Assembly (NCBI GenBank): GCA_002337055.1
Contig: DDFG01000003.1
Coordinates: 1 to 64,000 of the forward strand
Reading direction: 5' to 3'
DNA: 64,000 nt
DNA from: Betaproteobacteria bacterium UBA1934
GTDB taxonomy: Bacteria > Pseudomonadota > Gammaproteobacteria > Burkholderiales > Rhodocyclaceae
The notes under the pieces are model-generated. The model ran no database searches. It was not told the origin of the DNA and saw only the letters and a list, made by a program, of their open reading frames with translations. Numbering within the stretch: the stretch's first letter is position 1; each line of letters begins with the position of its first letter. The translations under genes were made by a program, and so were the position numbers. Positions 35,779-43,660 of this stretch are shown piece after piece.

Positions 35779-36312
35779 TTACTCCAACTGCCAATGGTAC
35801 GGCGTGAGCAATTGCACACGCACACCACTGTATTGCGTGTTTGTTGCCATTTCCTGCTCACTCACGATGCGCCAGCGCAGCCTGGGCGCCTTGATGCCGG
35901 GTGCCGTGTTCTCCATCTTGAGATAGCGGTGATGACGTACACAGTAGACAAGCTCGCCTTTGGTTGTGTCGAAGCACCAACTGCCCGGAACCTCGCCCTC
36001 GATCCCCTGATCCACGCACGCCCCGGCGTAGCCCGCCGGCGGACTTTCGAGGCCATCAACAGGGTTCTTTCCCCGCCAGGTGACCGGGTCAGGCCGTTCT
36101 CCGCGCAGGGTGCGTTCGGCCTGCGCCATCATCAACCCAATCCGCATATTGCGTATTGTCGATTCGACCAGAGACTTTTCCGCCAGCTCTTCGGCGTCCA
36201 GCAAAGCATCGGTCAGCCAAAGCGAAAACAGGCAGATCAACACGACAGCACTCACGCCCGGCAACCAGCGCGATCCGATATAGCGATCCGGCAGCGAACG
36301 GGCGTGCTCCAC
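35779..36312 (-). CDS. mshF: MSHA biogenesis protein MshF-like
   Basis: Bitopic protein of 177 residues in the MshF position between mshG and the pilins. It has one transmembrane segment near residues 18-38 and a periplasmic domain with three cysteines (GACVDQG, SWCFDT, VYCVRHH). I use the GTG at 36312, which overlaps the TAG stop of mshG by one base. An upstream GTG at 36345 would overlap mshG more. Function is unknown. Confidence 0.75.
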   Translation of the reverse strand: MEHARSLPDRYIGSRWLPGVSAVVLICLFSLWLTDALLDAEELAEKSLVESTIRNMRIGLMMAQAERTLRGERPDPVTWRGKNPVDGLESPPAGYAGACVDQGIEGEVPGSWCFDTTKGELVYCVRHHRYLKMENTAPGIKAPRLRWRIVSEQEMATNTQYSGVRVQLLTPYHWQLE

Positions 36313-37532
36313 TATCGCTTCAGCGCCACTTTGCCCAGGTCCCACATCGGCAGGAAAACTCCCAGCGCCAGGATCAGCACCAGCACACCCAGACTGACGA
36401 TGAGGATGGGCTCGATCTGCGCACCCAAGGTCTTCAGCTCGTATTCGACCTCGCGCTGGTACATTTGCCCGACCTCTTCCATCATGTCATCCAATGCGCC
36501 CGATTCCTCGCCGACGGCAACCATCTGCAACACGACCGGCGTAAAGATGCGTGCCGAAATCCCCGCCCGCAAAACGCTTTCGCCACGCTCGACGCTTTCG
36601 CGCATGGCATCGATCTTTTGCCCGATGAAGCTGTTATCGACCGTCTGCGCCGAATTGCTCAATGCCTGCATCACCGGCACCCCGCTGCGCATGCCCAGCG
36701 CGAAACTGCGCGAAAAACGGGCCAGCGCGGCCTTATGCACAATCTTGCCAGCAATCGGAATGCGCAGGGCGATACCTTCCCACTGATAGCGTCCGGCGGG
36801 CGTCGCCACCCAAGCGCGGAAGGCAAATACGGCGCCAACCACGATCGCCAGCATCCACGGCCAGTAATTGACGAAAAACTCCGAAGTCTCCAGCAGGATG
36901 CGGGTCATCAGCGGCAATTCGGCACCAAATCCCTTGAACACCTTGGCAAAGGCCGGAATCACGAAAAGGTTGATGATGACGATGGCAATCAGCATAGCGG
37001 CCACGACGAACATCGGGTAGCGCAGCGCCGTTTTCACCTGTTCGCGCATGAATCTCTCGAACTCAAGGTGTTCGAACAGGCGCAGGAAAACCTCCTCCAA
37101 CATGCCTGTGGCTTCTCCCACCCGCACCATCGAGACATAAAACTGGGAGAACACTTCGGGATGCCGCGCGAAGGAGACCGACAATTCACGGCCGCTTTCG
37201 AGACTTTCGCGGACGTCGCGGATGACATCCTTCATCGCCGGATTGATGGCGGATTCCTGCAATCCGGTCAGCGCCCGCATGATCGGCACGCCGGCTTTCA
37301 GCAGTGTGTGAAGCTGGCGTGAGAACAGCAAAATGTCGACGTGTCGGACCTTGGGCTTGAACCATCCCGATGACGTCTTTCGGGCCGGCGCCTTCTGGGT
37401 CTCGCTGATATCGATCGGCACAATGCCGCGCGCCAGCAGGTTGTCGGCAATCACCGCCGCATCGACACCTTCCAGGATGCCTTCCTGCAACTGGCCGCCC
37501 GCATCGCGACCCCGGTAGGCGAAATTCGGCAT
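36312..37532 (-). CDS. mshG: MSHA inner-membrane platform protein MshG
   Basis: Polytopic GspF/PilC-type platform protein that couples the ATPase to pilus assembly. The 406-residue protein has two GspF domains (about residues 65-190 and 270-395) with ALTGLQESAINPAMKDVI and ALSNSAQTVDNSFIG. There are three membrane spans (near 168-190, 215-235 and 375-400). It starts 9 bp after the mshE stop. Confidence 0.94.
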   Translation of the reverse strand: MPNFAYRGRDAGGQLQEGILEGVDAAVIADNLLARGIVPIDISETQKAPARKTSSGWFKPKVRHVDILLFSRQLHTLLKAGVPIMRALTGLQESAINPAMKDVIRDVRESLESGRELSVSFARHPEVFSQFYVSMVRVGEATGMLEEVFLRLFEHLEFERFMREQVKTALRYPMFVVAAMLIAIVIINLFVIPAFAKVFKGFGAELPLMTRILLETSEFFVNYWPWMLAIVVGAVFAFRAWVATPAGRYQWEGIALRIPIAGKIVHKAALARFSRSFALGMRSGVPVMQALSNSAQTVDNSFIGQKIDAMRESVERGESVLRAGISARIFTPVVLQMVAVGEESGALDDMMEEVGQMYQREVEYELKTLGAQIEPILIVSLGVLVLILALGVFLPMWDLGKVALKR

Positions 37533-37541
37533 GGCGCGGCC

Positions 37542-39257
37542 TCAGTCCTCGAACTGGTTGCTGATGCGCATGGCTTCGGAGACCGTCGTCTTGCCCGCCA
37601 GCACATTGCGCACCGCGTCGCGTCGCAGGGTTTCGCCCGCCATCTGCTGGCGCGCCGCCTGCATGAACACGCCGGGATCGCCGTGATTCAGAGCCTCGAC
37701 CACCGCATCGCTCATTTCGAGGTACTCATAAACACCCGAGCGTCCCTGGAAGCCGGTATTGGCGCAATGCGCACAGCCCCGCCCGTGCTGGAAGGCCGCA
37801 CGATGCGCATCGACCTGGTCGCCCAGCTCGTAGCGCAGCCATTCGTGTTCAGCGGGCGTCGGCGTGTAGGGTTCGCGGCAGTTGTCGCAGATCATGCGTA
37901 CCAGCCGCTGGGCGACGATCATGTGCACCGACAGCGCGACCATGTAGCGCGGCACCCCCATGTCGAGCAGGCGGATCGGCGTGGAGATGACATCGTTGGT
38001 GTGCAGCGTGGAGAGCACCAGGTGACCGGTCATCGCCGCGCGCATGCCGATTTCGGAGGTTTCCTGGTCGCGCATTTCACCGACCAGCACAATATCCGGG
38101 TCCTGCCGCAGCACGGTACGCAACACTCGCGAAAAGGAAAGATCGATTTTCTCGTGCACCTGCACCTGGTTCAGGCCGGGCAGACGGTATTCGACCGGGT
38201 CTTCAACGGTGATCAGTTTCTTTTCGGTACTGTTCAGTTCGTTCAGCGCGGCATACAGCGTTGTGGTTTTGCCGGAGCCGGTCGGCCCGGTCACCAGCAC
38301 CATACCCGACGGGCGTTTCAGCGAGTGGCGGAAACGCTCCAGCACACGCGACGGCATACCAATCTTTTCCACCGACAGCAGACCGGTATTCTGGTTGAGC
38401 AAACGCATGACCACCGATTCGCCGTACTGCGTGGGCAGCGTCGAAATCCGCACATCGACCGGCGCATTGCGCACCTTGATGTTGAAGCGGCCATCCTGCG
38501 GCAAGCGCTTTTCGGAGATGTCGAGGCCGGACATAAGCTTAAGACGCAGCGCGACGGCGGTGGCGATCTTGGCATCTGCTTCGGTTTGCACATGCAGCAC
38601 GCCGTCGATCCGGAAACGAATGCGCAGCGAACGTTCCTGCGGCTCGAAATGGATATCGGAAGCACGCACCCGCATGGCTTCCTCGAACACCGTCTGCAAG
38701 AGCTTGACCACCGGCGCATCTTCGGCACCCGGCGTCAGGCCCAGCAACTCGCCGAACTCGATGGGAATGTCGCCCAGTTCGGCGGTCAGTTCCTTGGCCA
38801 GCCCGGTGATCTGCTCGGCGCGGTGATAGACGCGGTCGATGGTGGACAGCAACTGGCTCTCGGTGACCACCGCGAGATCGATTTCGCGCCGCGTGACGCG
38901 CGTGATTTCATCGTAAGCCTGCAAATCGGTCGGATCAGAAAGACCGACCTGCAAGCGTCCGTCATCAAGTTGCCCCAGTACCAGCGCACGAAAACGCCGG
39001 GCGGAGGCTTCCGGCAATAGTTTGATCAAATCCGGTTTGGGATTGAACTGCTTGAGATCGATAAAAGGAATGCGGAGCTGACGGGCCAGCGCCTGCGAAA
39101 TCCCCTCTTCCGTGACATAGCCACTTTCGACGAAAATGCGCCCGAGTTTGCGCCCGGTCAGTTTTTGTTCTTCGAGCGCCAGTTTGAGCTGGCTTTCGCT
39201 CAACAAACCCTGTTGAATCAGCAAGTCGCCAAGGCGAACTTTTTGCGGTGGGGGCAT
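37542..39257 (-). CDS. mshE: MSHA assembly ATPase MshE with c-di-GMP-binding N domain
   Basis: GspE/PilB-family hexameric ATPase that drives pilus extension. The 571-residue protein starts at the ATG at 39257, six nt after GGAG. Its N-terminus has two tandem MshEN motifs: R8-LGDLL...LEEQ31, matching the c-di-GMP-binding consensus, and a second at 37-60 beginning with lysine instead of arginine. Walker A GPTGSGKTTT lies near residue 325. The Asp and His boxes follow, and a zinc tetracysteine (CDNCREP, CAHCANTG) is present. Pilus extension is therefore probably gated by c-di-GMP. Confidence 0.94.
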   Translation of the reverse strand: MPPPQKVRLGDLLIQQGLLSESQLKLALEEQKLTGRKLGRIFVESGYVTEEGISQALARQLRIPFIDLKQFNPKPDLIKLLPEASARRFRALVLGQLDDGRLQVGLSDPTDLQAYDEITRVTRREIDLAVVTESQLLSTIDRVYHRAEQITGLAKELTAELGDIPIEFGELLGLTPGAEDAPVVKLLQTVFEEAMRVRASDIHFEPQERSLRIRFRIDGVLHVQTEADAKIATAVALRLKLMSGLDISEKRLPQDGRFNIKVRNAPVDVRISTLPTQYGESVVMRLLNQNTGLLSVEKIGMPSRVLERFRHSLKRPSGMVLVTGPTGSGKTTTLYAALNELNSTEKKLITVEDPVEYRLPGLNQVQVHEKIDLSFSRVLRTVLRQDPDIVLVGEMRDQETSEIGMRAAMTGHLVLSTLHTNDVISTPIRLLDMGVPRYMVALSVHMIVAQRLVRMICDNCREPYTPTPAEHEWLRYELGDQVDAHRAAFQHGRGCAHCANTGFQGRSGVYEYLEMSDAVVEALNHGDPGVFMQAARQQMAGETLRRDAVRNVLAGKTTVSEAMRISNQFED

Positions 39258-39280
39258 CCCAAACTCCAAATAACCTGAAG

Positions 39281-39298
39281 AATCCGCATTAACGGATT
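39281..39298. repeat. Inverted repeat upstream of mshE
   Basis: Perfect AATCCG-N6-CGGATT repeat, 24 bp before the mshE start and about 50 bp before trmL. It could be an operator for the mshE group or an RNA hairpin in its leader. No regulator can be named. Confidence 0.4.
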
Positions 39299-39346
39299 GA
39301 ATTGGCAAATTTAGTTGAAGTTATTCCTTTTTTGGGGGGCTGGCAA

Positions 39347-39820
39347 GTGTTTGGCGTTGTTCTGTTTCAACCGGAAATCCCGCCCAATACCGGCAACATT
39401 ATCCGCCTGTGCGCCAACACCGGATGCGAACTGCATTTGGTCGAACCGCTTGGTTTCGATTTTTCAGACCGCGCCTTGCGCCGCGCCGGGCTGGACTATC
39501 ACGAATTCGCCACCGTGCGACGGCACCCGGACTGGGTGGCATGCCGAGGCGTATTCGAGGGCAGGCGGATGTTCGCCATGACCACCAAGGCGCTGTCGCC
39601 CCCACACCAGGCGGCTTTGCAAGCGGGCGACGTATTCGTGTTTGGCTGCGAAACCCGGGGCCTCCCGCCCGACATTCTGGAAGAATTCGCGCCGGAACGG
39701 CGCTGTCGACTGCCAATGCTGGCCGGCCAGCGCAGCCTCAATCTTTCCAACGCGGTCGCGGTAACCGTATATGAAGCGTGGCGCCAGAACGGTTTCGCGG
39801 GCGCCGCGGCGGGAGGGTGA
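39347..39820 (+). CDS. trmL: tRNA (cytidine/uridine-34-2'-O)-methyltransferase
   Basis: SPOUT-class knot methyltransferase that modifies the wobble base of leucine tRNAs. With a GTG start at 39347 behind GGGGGG the product has 157 residues, the family length, and begins VFGVVLFQPEIPPNTGNIIRL. The knot motifs FGCETRGLP (around residue 100) and LPMLAGQRSLNLSNAVAV (around 120-137) are intact. An in-frame TTG 45 bp upstream lacks support. Divergent from mshE. Confidence 0.93.
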   Translation: MFGVVLFQPEIPPNTGNIIRLCANTGCELHLVEPLGFDFSDRALRRAGLDYHEFATVRRHPDWVACRGVFEGRRMFAMTTKALSPPHQAALQAGDVFVFGCETRGLPPDILEEFAPERRCRLPMLAGQRSLNLSNAVAVTVYEAWRQNGFAGAAAGG

Positions 39821-39863
39821 GCGAGATTTAAACGTGGAGATGCGAATTCGGCGCCGGCCGGAT

Positions 39864-40847
39864 TTACTCTTCCCGCTGATCGCGTCCCATCAGCAATTCG
39901 ACCGCTTCGGCCGCATTGATTTTGCCGTCAAGCAACGCCGAAACGGCACCAGCAATCGGCATTTCGACGCCAAGCCGAGTCGACAGGCGTTCGACTTCGC
40001 GGGCCGTGTAGACACCTTCAGCCACATGCCCGAGTTCTTCCAGCACATGCGTCAGGCTGCGTCCGCCGGCCAGCGCGAGCCCAACGCGACGATTGCGCGA
40101 AAGATCACCGGTACAGGTCAGCAGCAGATCGCCCAGCCCCGCCAACCCCATGAAGGTTTCGCGTTTGGCGCCCAGCGCCTGGCCAAGCCGCGCGATTTCG
40201 GCCAGACCTCGCGTCATCAGGGCGGCCCGCGCGTTCAGCCCGAGCCCAAGACCATCGCAAACGCCCGTGGCAATGGCCAGAACGTTCTTGACGGCCCCAC
40301 CCACCTCCACACCGATCAGATCGTCGTTGGGGTAGATACGCAGGCGATTGCCGTGCAGTTCGCGGGCCATTTCGCGCGCATCGTCTAGACGATTGGCTGC
40401 CAGTGCCACGGCGGTCGGTTGGCCGGAGGCCACTTCTTCCGCGAAACTGGGGCCAGAGAGCGCGCCGAAAACGGCGTCGCCCGGCAGCATCTCACCCACG
40501 ATCTGATGCGGCAGCAAACCGCTGCCGGTCTCGAAGCCCTTGCAGACCCAGAGCAGCGGCACATTCCGGGCGGCAGCCCGCACCACCTTGAGCGTCGGAC
40601 GCAACCCCGAAATAGGGGTGGCCACAATCAGCATGCTGGCGCCCAGCACCGCACTGCTGAAATCGGTTGAGACGCGAATATTGTCGGGAATGCGATGCCC
40701 GGGCAGGTAACGCAAATTGACCCTATTGCCGCGCATGTCGGCTGCCACATCGGTTTCATGCGTCCACAGAGTGACCTCGTGGCGCCGGCTGAACGCGATG
40801 GCAAGGGCGGTACCCCAGGCACCCGCCGCAATAATAGTGAGCTTCAC
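39864..40847 (-). CDS. gpsA: Glycerol-3-phosphate dehydrogenase [NAD(P)+]
   Basis: Makes sn-glycerol-3-phosphate for phospholipids. The 327-residue protein has the N-terminal Rossmann turn, the GPSFAEEVA segment, KNVLAIATGVCDGLGLG with the catalytic lysine, and the C-terminal domain (LGDLLLTCTGDLSRNRRVG). The start is a GTG overlapping the previous stop (GTGA). The first glycine of the usual GxGxxG is alanine (AAGAWG, residues 7-12), an unusual change. Confidence 0.95.
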   Translation of the reverse strand: MKLTIIAAGAWGTALAIAFSRRHEVTLWTHETDVAADMRGNRVNLRYLPGHRIPDNIRVSTDFSSAVLGASMLIVATPISGLRPTLKVVRAAARNVPLLWVCKGFETGSGLLPHQIVGEMLPGDAVFGALSGPSFAEEVASGQPTAVALAANRLDDAREMARELHGNRLRIYPNDDLIGVEVGGAVKNVLAIATGVCDGLGLGLNARAALMTRGLAEIARLGQALGAKRETFMGLAGLGDLLLTCTGDLSRNRRVGLALAGGRSLTHVLEELGHVAEGVYTAREVERLSTRLGVEMPIAGAVSALLDGKINAAEAVELLMGRDQREE

Positions 40848-41290
40848 AATCCCCAGACCTGCGTTGCCTTGACGAATCCGCTCGCGCCGTCGCGGTGCCG
40901 GACATGCACCCAACCGGAAGGCCCGGCCTCGACCAGTTCGAGCGCCACCCACTTGTCGGCCTCGAACGCCACGACGGCGTCGTCCTTCGCCTCTTTGCGA
41001 ATCACGGCGCGTGGCGCCGTCACCACGACATGGCGCTTCTCGCTCACGGCCTTGCTTTCGATCCAGGCCAGCGTGCCTTCGGCATCGCGCACCTTGAACC
41101 AGCCTTCCAGCCGCACAACGACCTCAAGCGGCATGGTCTGACGGACGATGTAGAGCTTTTTGCCCTTGTTCGACGGCGTGTCGTACAAGATGGCCGCCGG
41201 GGCCTCGACCGAACGGTAGTCGAGCGCCCAGACCGGCGCGGCGACCAGCGCCGCCAGCAGCGCCGGAATCAGGCGGCCAGTGGCGCTCAC
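40844..41290 (-). CDS. Exported SH3-domain protein
   Basis: Periplasmic protein of 148 residues with a signal peptide (cleavage after VWA, about residue 22). It has two SH3-like segments, IVRQTMPLEVVVRLEGWFKVRD and ADKWVALELVEAGPSGWVHVRH, resembling bacterial SH3_4 proteins that may bind wall peptides. It begins with GTG overlapping the secB stop and ends overlapping the gpsA start, so it is translationally tied to both. Confidence 0.85.
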   Translation of the reverse strand: MSATGRLIPALLAALVAAPVWALDYRSVEAPAAILYDTPSNKGKKLYIVRQTMPLEVVVRLEGWFKVRDAEGTLAWIESKAVSEKRHVVVTAPRAVIRKEAKDDAVVAFEADKWVALELVEAGPSGWVHVRHRDGASGFVKATQVWGL

Positions 41291-41769
41291 TGGAGCGGCG
41301 CCTCGGCCGGCGCGCCCTGGGCGGCGGCTTGCTGTTCCTGCAAACGCTGCATGTACAGGCCTTCGAAGTTGACCGGCTGCAACACTACCGGCTGCATGCC
41401 GGCGCGGGTGATGGCGTCGGAGACGGCCTCGCGGGCATAGGGGAAGAGGATGTTCGGGCAGGCCACGGCGATCAGCGGCTCCATTTGTTCGTCCGGCACA
41501 TTCAGGATGCGGAACACGCCGCCCTGGCCGACTTCCACCAGGAACACCGTCTTGTCGCCGATCTTGGCGGTAACCGTCACGGTCAGCACGACTTCGTAGG
41601 CGCCCTCGCCCAGCGGCTTGCCTTCGGTATTCAGTTGCACTTCGAGTTGCGGCTGTTCCTGTTCCAGGAAAATGTGCGGCGCGTTCGGCACTTCCAGCGA
41701 GAGATCCTTGACGTAGAGCTTCTCGATGCCGAAAACCGGGCCTTGCGGTTGCTGCTGTTGCTGTTCCAT
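41287..41769 (-). CDS. secB: Protein-export chaperone SecB
   Basis: Tetrameric chaperone that keeps preproteins unfolded for SecA. The 160-residue protein has the core FGIEKLYVKDLSLEVPNAP, VGQGGVFRI and ACPNILFPYAREAVSDAI motifs. Its N-terminus carries a glutamine tract and its C-terminus is Ala/Gln-rich. It follows grxC by 22 bp in the same operon, as in many proteobacteria. Confidence 0.97.
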   Translation of the reverse strand: MEQQQQQPQGPVFGIEKLYVKDLSLEVPNAPHIFLEQEQPQLEVQLNTEGKPLGEGAYEVVLTVTVTAKIGDKTVFLVEVGQGGVFRILNVPDEQMEPLIAVACPNILFPYAREAVSDAITRAGMQPVVLQPVNFEGLYMQRLQEQQAAAQGAPAEAPLQ

Positions 41770-41791
41770 GTGTCGCTTTCAGGTAAGAAAA

Positions 41792-42055
41792 TCAGGAATT
41801 CCCGGCGAGCAGCGGCATCAGTTTGCCGGCCGCGTCGAGGGCGTAAAGGTCGTCGCATCCGCCGACGTGCGTTTCGCCGATGTAAATCTGCGGAACGGTA
41901 CGACGCTGCGTCTTCTGCATCATCTCTTCCCGCTTTTCAGGCTGAAGATCGACGCGAATTTCTTCAATTTCGGTCACGCCACGCGCATTCAACAATTGCT
42001 TGGCACGAATGCAATAGGGGCAGACTGCGGTGGTATACATGCGGACAGCGGCCAT
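41792..42055 (-). CDS. grxC: Glutaredoxin 3
   Basis: Class I dithiol glutaredoxin of 87 residues, with the active site C12-P-Y-C15, the cis-proline TVPQIYIG and the glutathione-binding GGCDDL. The start overlaps the rhodanese stop by one base (TGATG). It provides thiol reduction next to a sulfurtransferase, a combination also seen in gamma- and betaproteobacteria upstream of secB. Confidence 0.97.
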   Translation of the reverse strand: MAAVRMYTTAVCPYCIRAKQLLNARGVTEIEEIRVDLQPEKREEMMQKTQRRTVPQIYIGETHVGGCDDLYALDAAGKLMPLLAGNS

Positions 42056-42477
42056 CAGCGCACCCCCTTCCTGATCGGAAGACCGGCGCCGCGCCAGGCA
42101 TCGACGCCTCCGGCAAGATTGAACAGTTTGGCGAAACCGAGCTTCTTCAATTCTCCGCAGGCATTGGCCGAACGCACGCCAGAGGCGCAGCAGAGAATCA
42201 GCGGCCGCTCCTTGAAATTTTCGATTTCGCCTAGGCGATCCTTCAGTTTGCCCAGCGGAATATTGCGCGCCTCGGGCAGATGCCCCGTGGCGAATTCATT
42301 GGTTTCGCGCACGTCGAGGATGGTGGCGTCCTCGCGGTTGATCAGCATGGTCGCTTCGTTGGGGCTGACCGTCTTGGCACCTGTAGGGCGCAGGATGGGC
42401 CAGACCAGACCGATACCGCTGACCACGGCAATGGCGACAAGCAAAATATTCTGTTGCAGGAATTCAACAAAAAACAT
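42055..42477 (-). CDS. Membrane-anchored rhodanese-like sulfurtransferase
   Basis: Protein of 140 residues with an N-terminal transmembrane helix (about 8-28) and a single rhodanese domain (about 35-135). The active-site loop is C97-ASGVR with a neighbouring C96, so it should form a persulfide. It is comparable to YibN, which sits beside grxC-secB in E. coli. It lies 18 bp after the ArsR gene. Confidence 0.93.
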   Translation of the reverse strand: MFFVEFLQQNILLVAIAVVSGIGLVWPILRPTGAKTVSPNEATMLINREDATILDVRETNEFATGHLPEARNIPLGKLKDRLGEIENFKERPLILCCASGVRSANACGELKKLGFAKLFNLAGGVDAWRGAGLPIRKGVR

Positions 42478-42495
42478 CGGGTACTTTCCGGAAAA

Positions 42496-42816
42496 TCAGT
42501 AGGAACGCGGCACGCCGCAAAAAACCTCGCGCATCATGCCGATGAGCTGCAAGGTGCGCTGATCGCCGACGCGATAATAAACGCGATTGGCGTCCTTGCG
42601 GGTCAAGAGCACCCCCTTGTCGCGCAGGATCGCCAGATGCTGCGAAATATTGCTTTGCGAAGTGCCCACGGCATCGACAATGTCTTGCACGCACACCTCC
42701 TGATCGCCCAGCACACAGAGAATTTTCAGGCGCAAGGGGTGAGCGATCGACTTCAGCGCGCGGGCAGCCGTTTCGATGTGCTCCTGCTTGTCAATCAGGC
42801 TTATCAAGGATTCCAA
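42496..42816 (-). CDS. ArsR-family transcriptional regulator
   Basis: Winged-helix repressor of 106 residues with the ArsR core: AHPLRLKILCVLG, DIVDAVGTSQSNISQHLAILRDKGVL (recognition helix) and DANRVYYRVGD. Cysteines at LCVLGDQEVCVQ and near the C-terminus (EVFCGV) could be sensory, but no classical metal motif is clear. I favour a TTG start at 42816 because AAGGAG lies 5 nt upstream. An ATG at 42834 has no ribosome site. It heads the operon with rhodanese and glutaredoxin and is divergent from gpmA. Confidence 0.9.
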   Translation of the reverse strand: MESLISLIDKQEHIETAARALKSIAHPLRLKILCVLGDQEVCVQDIVDAVGTSQSNISQHLAILRDKGVLLTRKDANRVYYRVGDQRTLQLIGMMREVFCGVPRSY

Positions 42817-42909
42817 GGGTGCTCCTTCGACCATGCGGGGTGACTCTGCAATGTTGAACGGATCATTATAAAATACAAACTTTCCTCCCACACACCTCTT
42901 TCCCACACC

Positions 42910-43656
42910 ATGTACAAGATCGTATTGCTGCGCCACGGCGAATCCACCTGGAACAAGGAAAACCGCTTCACCGGCTGGACCGACGTCGACCTCACCGAAA
43001 AAGGCCTGGAAGAAGCCCATGCCGCCGGCAAACTGATGAAGGAGTCGGGTTTCGCGTTCGATCTCGCCTTTTCGTCCGTGCTGAAGCGCGCCATCCGCAC
43101 GCTCTTCGTCGCGCTCGACGAAATGGATCGCTTGTGGATTCCCGTGCAGCGTTCCTGGCGTCTGAACGAACGCCATTATGGCGGCCTGCAGGGACTCAAC
43201 AAGAGCGACATGGCCGCTCAGTTCGGCGAAGCGCAGATCCTGCAATGGCGCCGCAGCTACGACGTGCCGCCGCCGTCGCTCGAACTGACCGACGAGCGCC
43301 ACCCCCGCTTCGACGCTCGCTACGCCGGCATCGCGCCCTCGGCCCTGCCCTGCACCGAATGCCTGAAGGACACGGTCGCCCGCGTGCTGCCGTTCTGGGA
43401 AGACACCATCGCACCCGAAATCAAGGCCGGCAAGAGTATCGTCATCGCCGCTCACGGCAACAGCATCCGCGCCCTGGTCAAGTATCTGGACAAGATTTCG
43501 GATGACAAGATTGTCGAACTCAACATCCCGACCGGCATCCCTCTGGTTTACGAACTGGACGCCGACTTGAAGCCGATCAGGAGCTACTACCTGGGCGACC
43601 AGGAAGCGGCAAAGAAGGCGGCAGAAGCTGTTGCCAACCAGGCCAAGAGCAAGTAG
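42910..43656 (+). CDS. gpmA: 2,3-bisphosphoglycerate-dependent phosphoglycerate mutase
   Basis: Glycolytic interconversion of 3- and 2-phosphoglycerate. The 248-residue protein has the phospho-histidine R8-H9-G motif, ENRFTGWTDVDLT, RLNERHYGGLQGLNK and the second histidine in AAHGNSIRAL. The length is standard for the dPGM family. It is followed 4 bp later by the EnvC-like gene. Confidence 0.97.
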   Translation: MYKIVLLRHGESTWNKENRFTGWTDVDLTEKGLEEAHAAGKLMKESGFAFDLAFSSVLKRAIRTLFVALDEMDRLWIPVQRSWRLNERHYGGLQGLNKSDMAAQFGEAQILQWRRSYDVPPPSLELTDERHPRFDARYAGIAPSALPCTECLKDTVARVLPFWEDTIAPEIKAGKSIVIAAHGNSIRALVKYLDKISDDKIVELNIPTGIPLVYELDADLKPIRSYYLGDQEAAKKAAEAVANQAKSK

Positions 43657-43660
43657 GGCA

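Noticed and set aside
37683..39020. Long plus-strand frame across mshE
   Set aside because: Shadow of the ATPase gene, which has all its motifs on the other strand.
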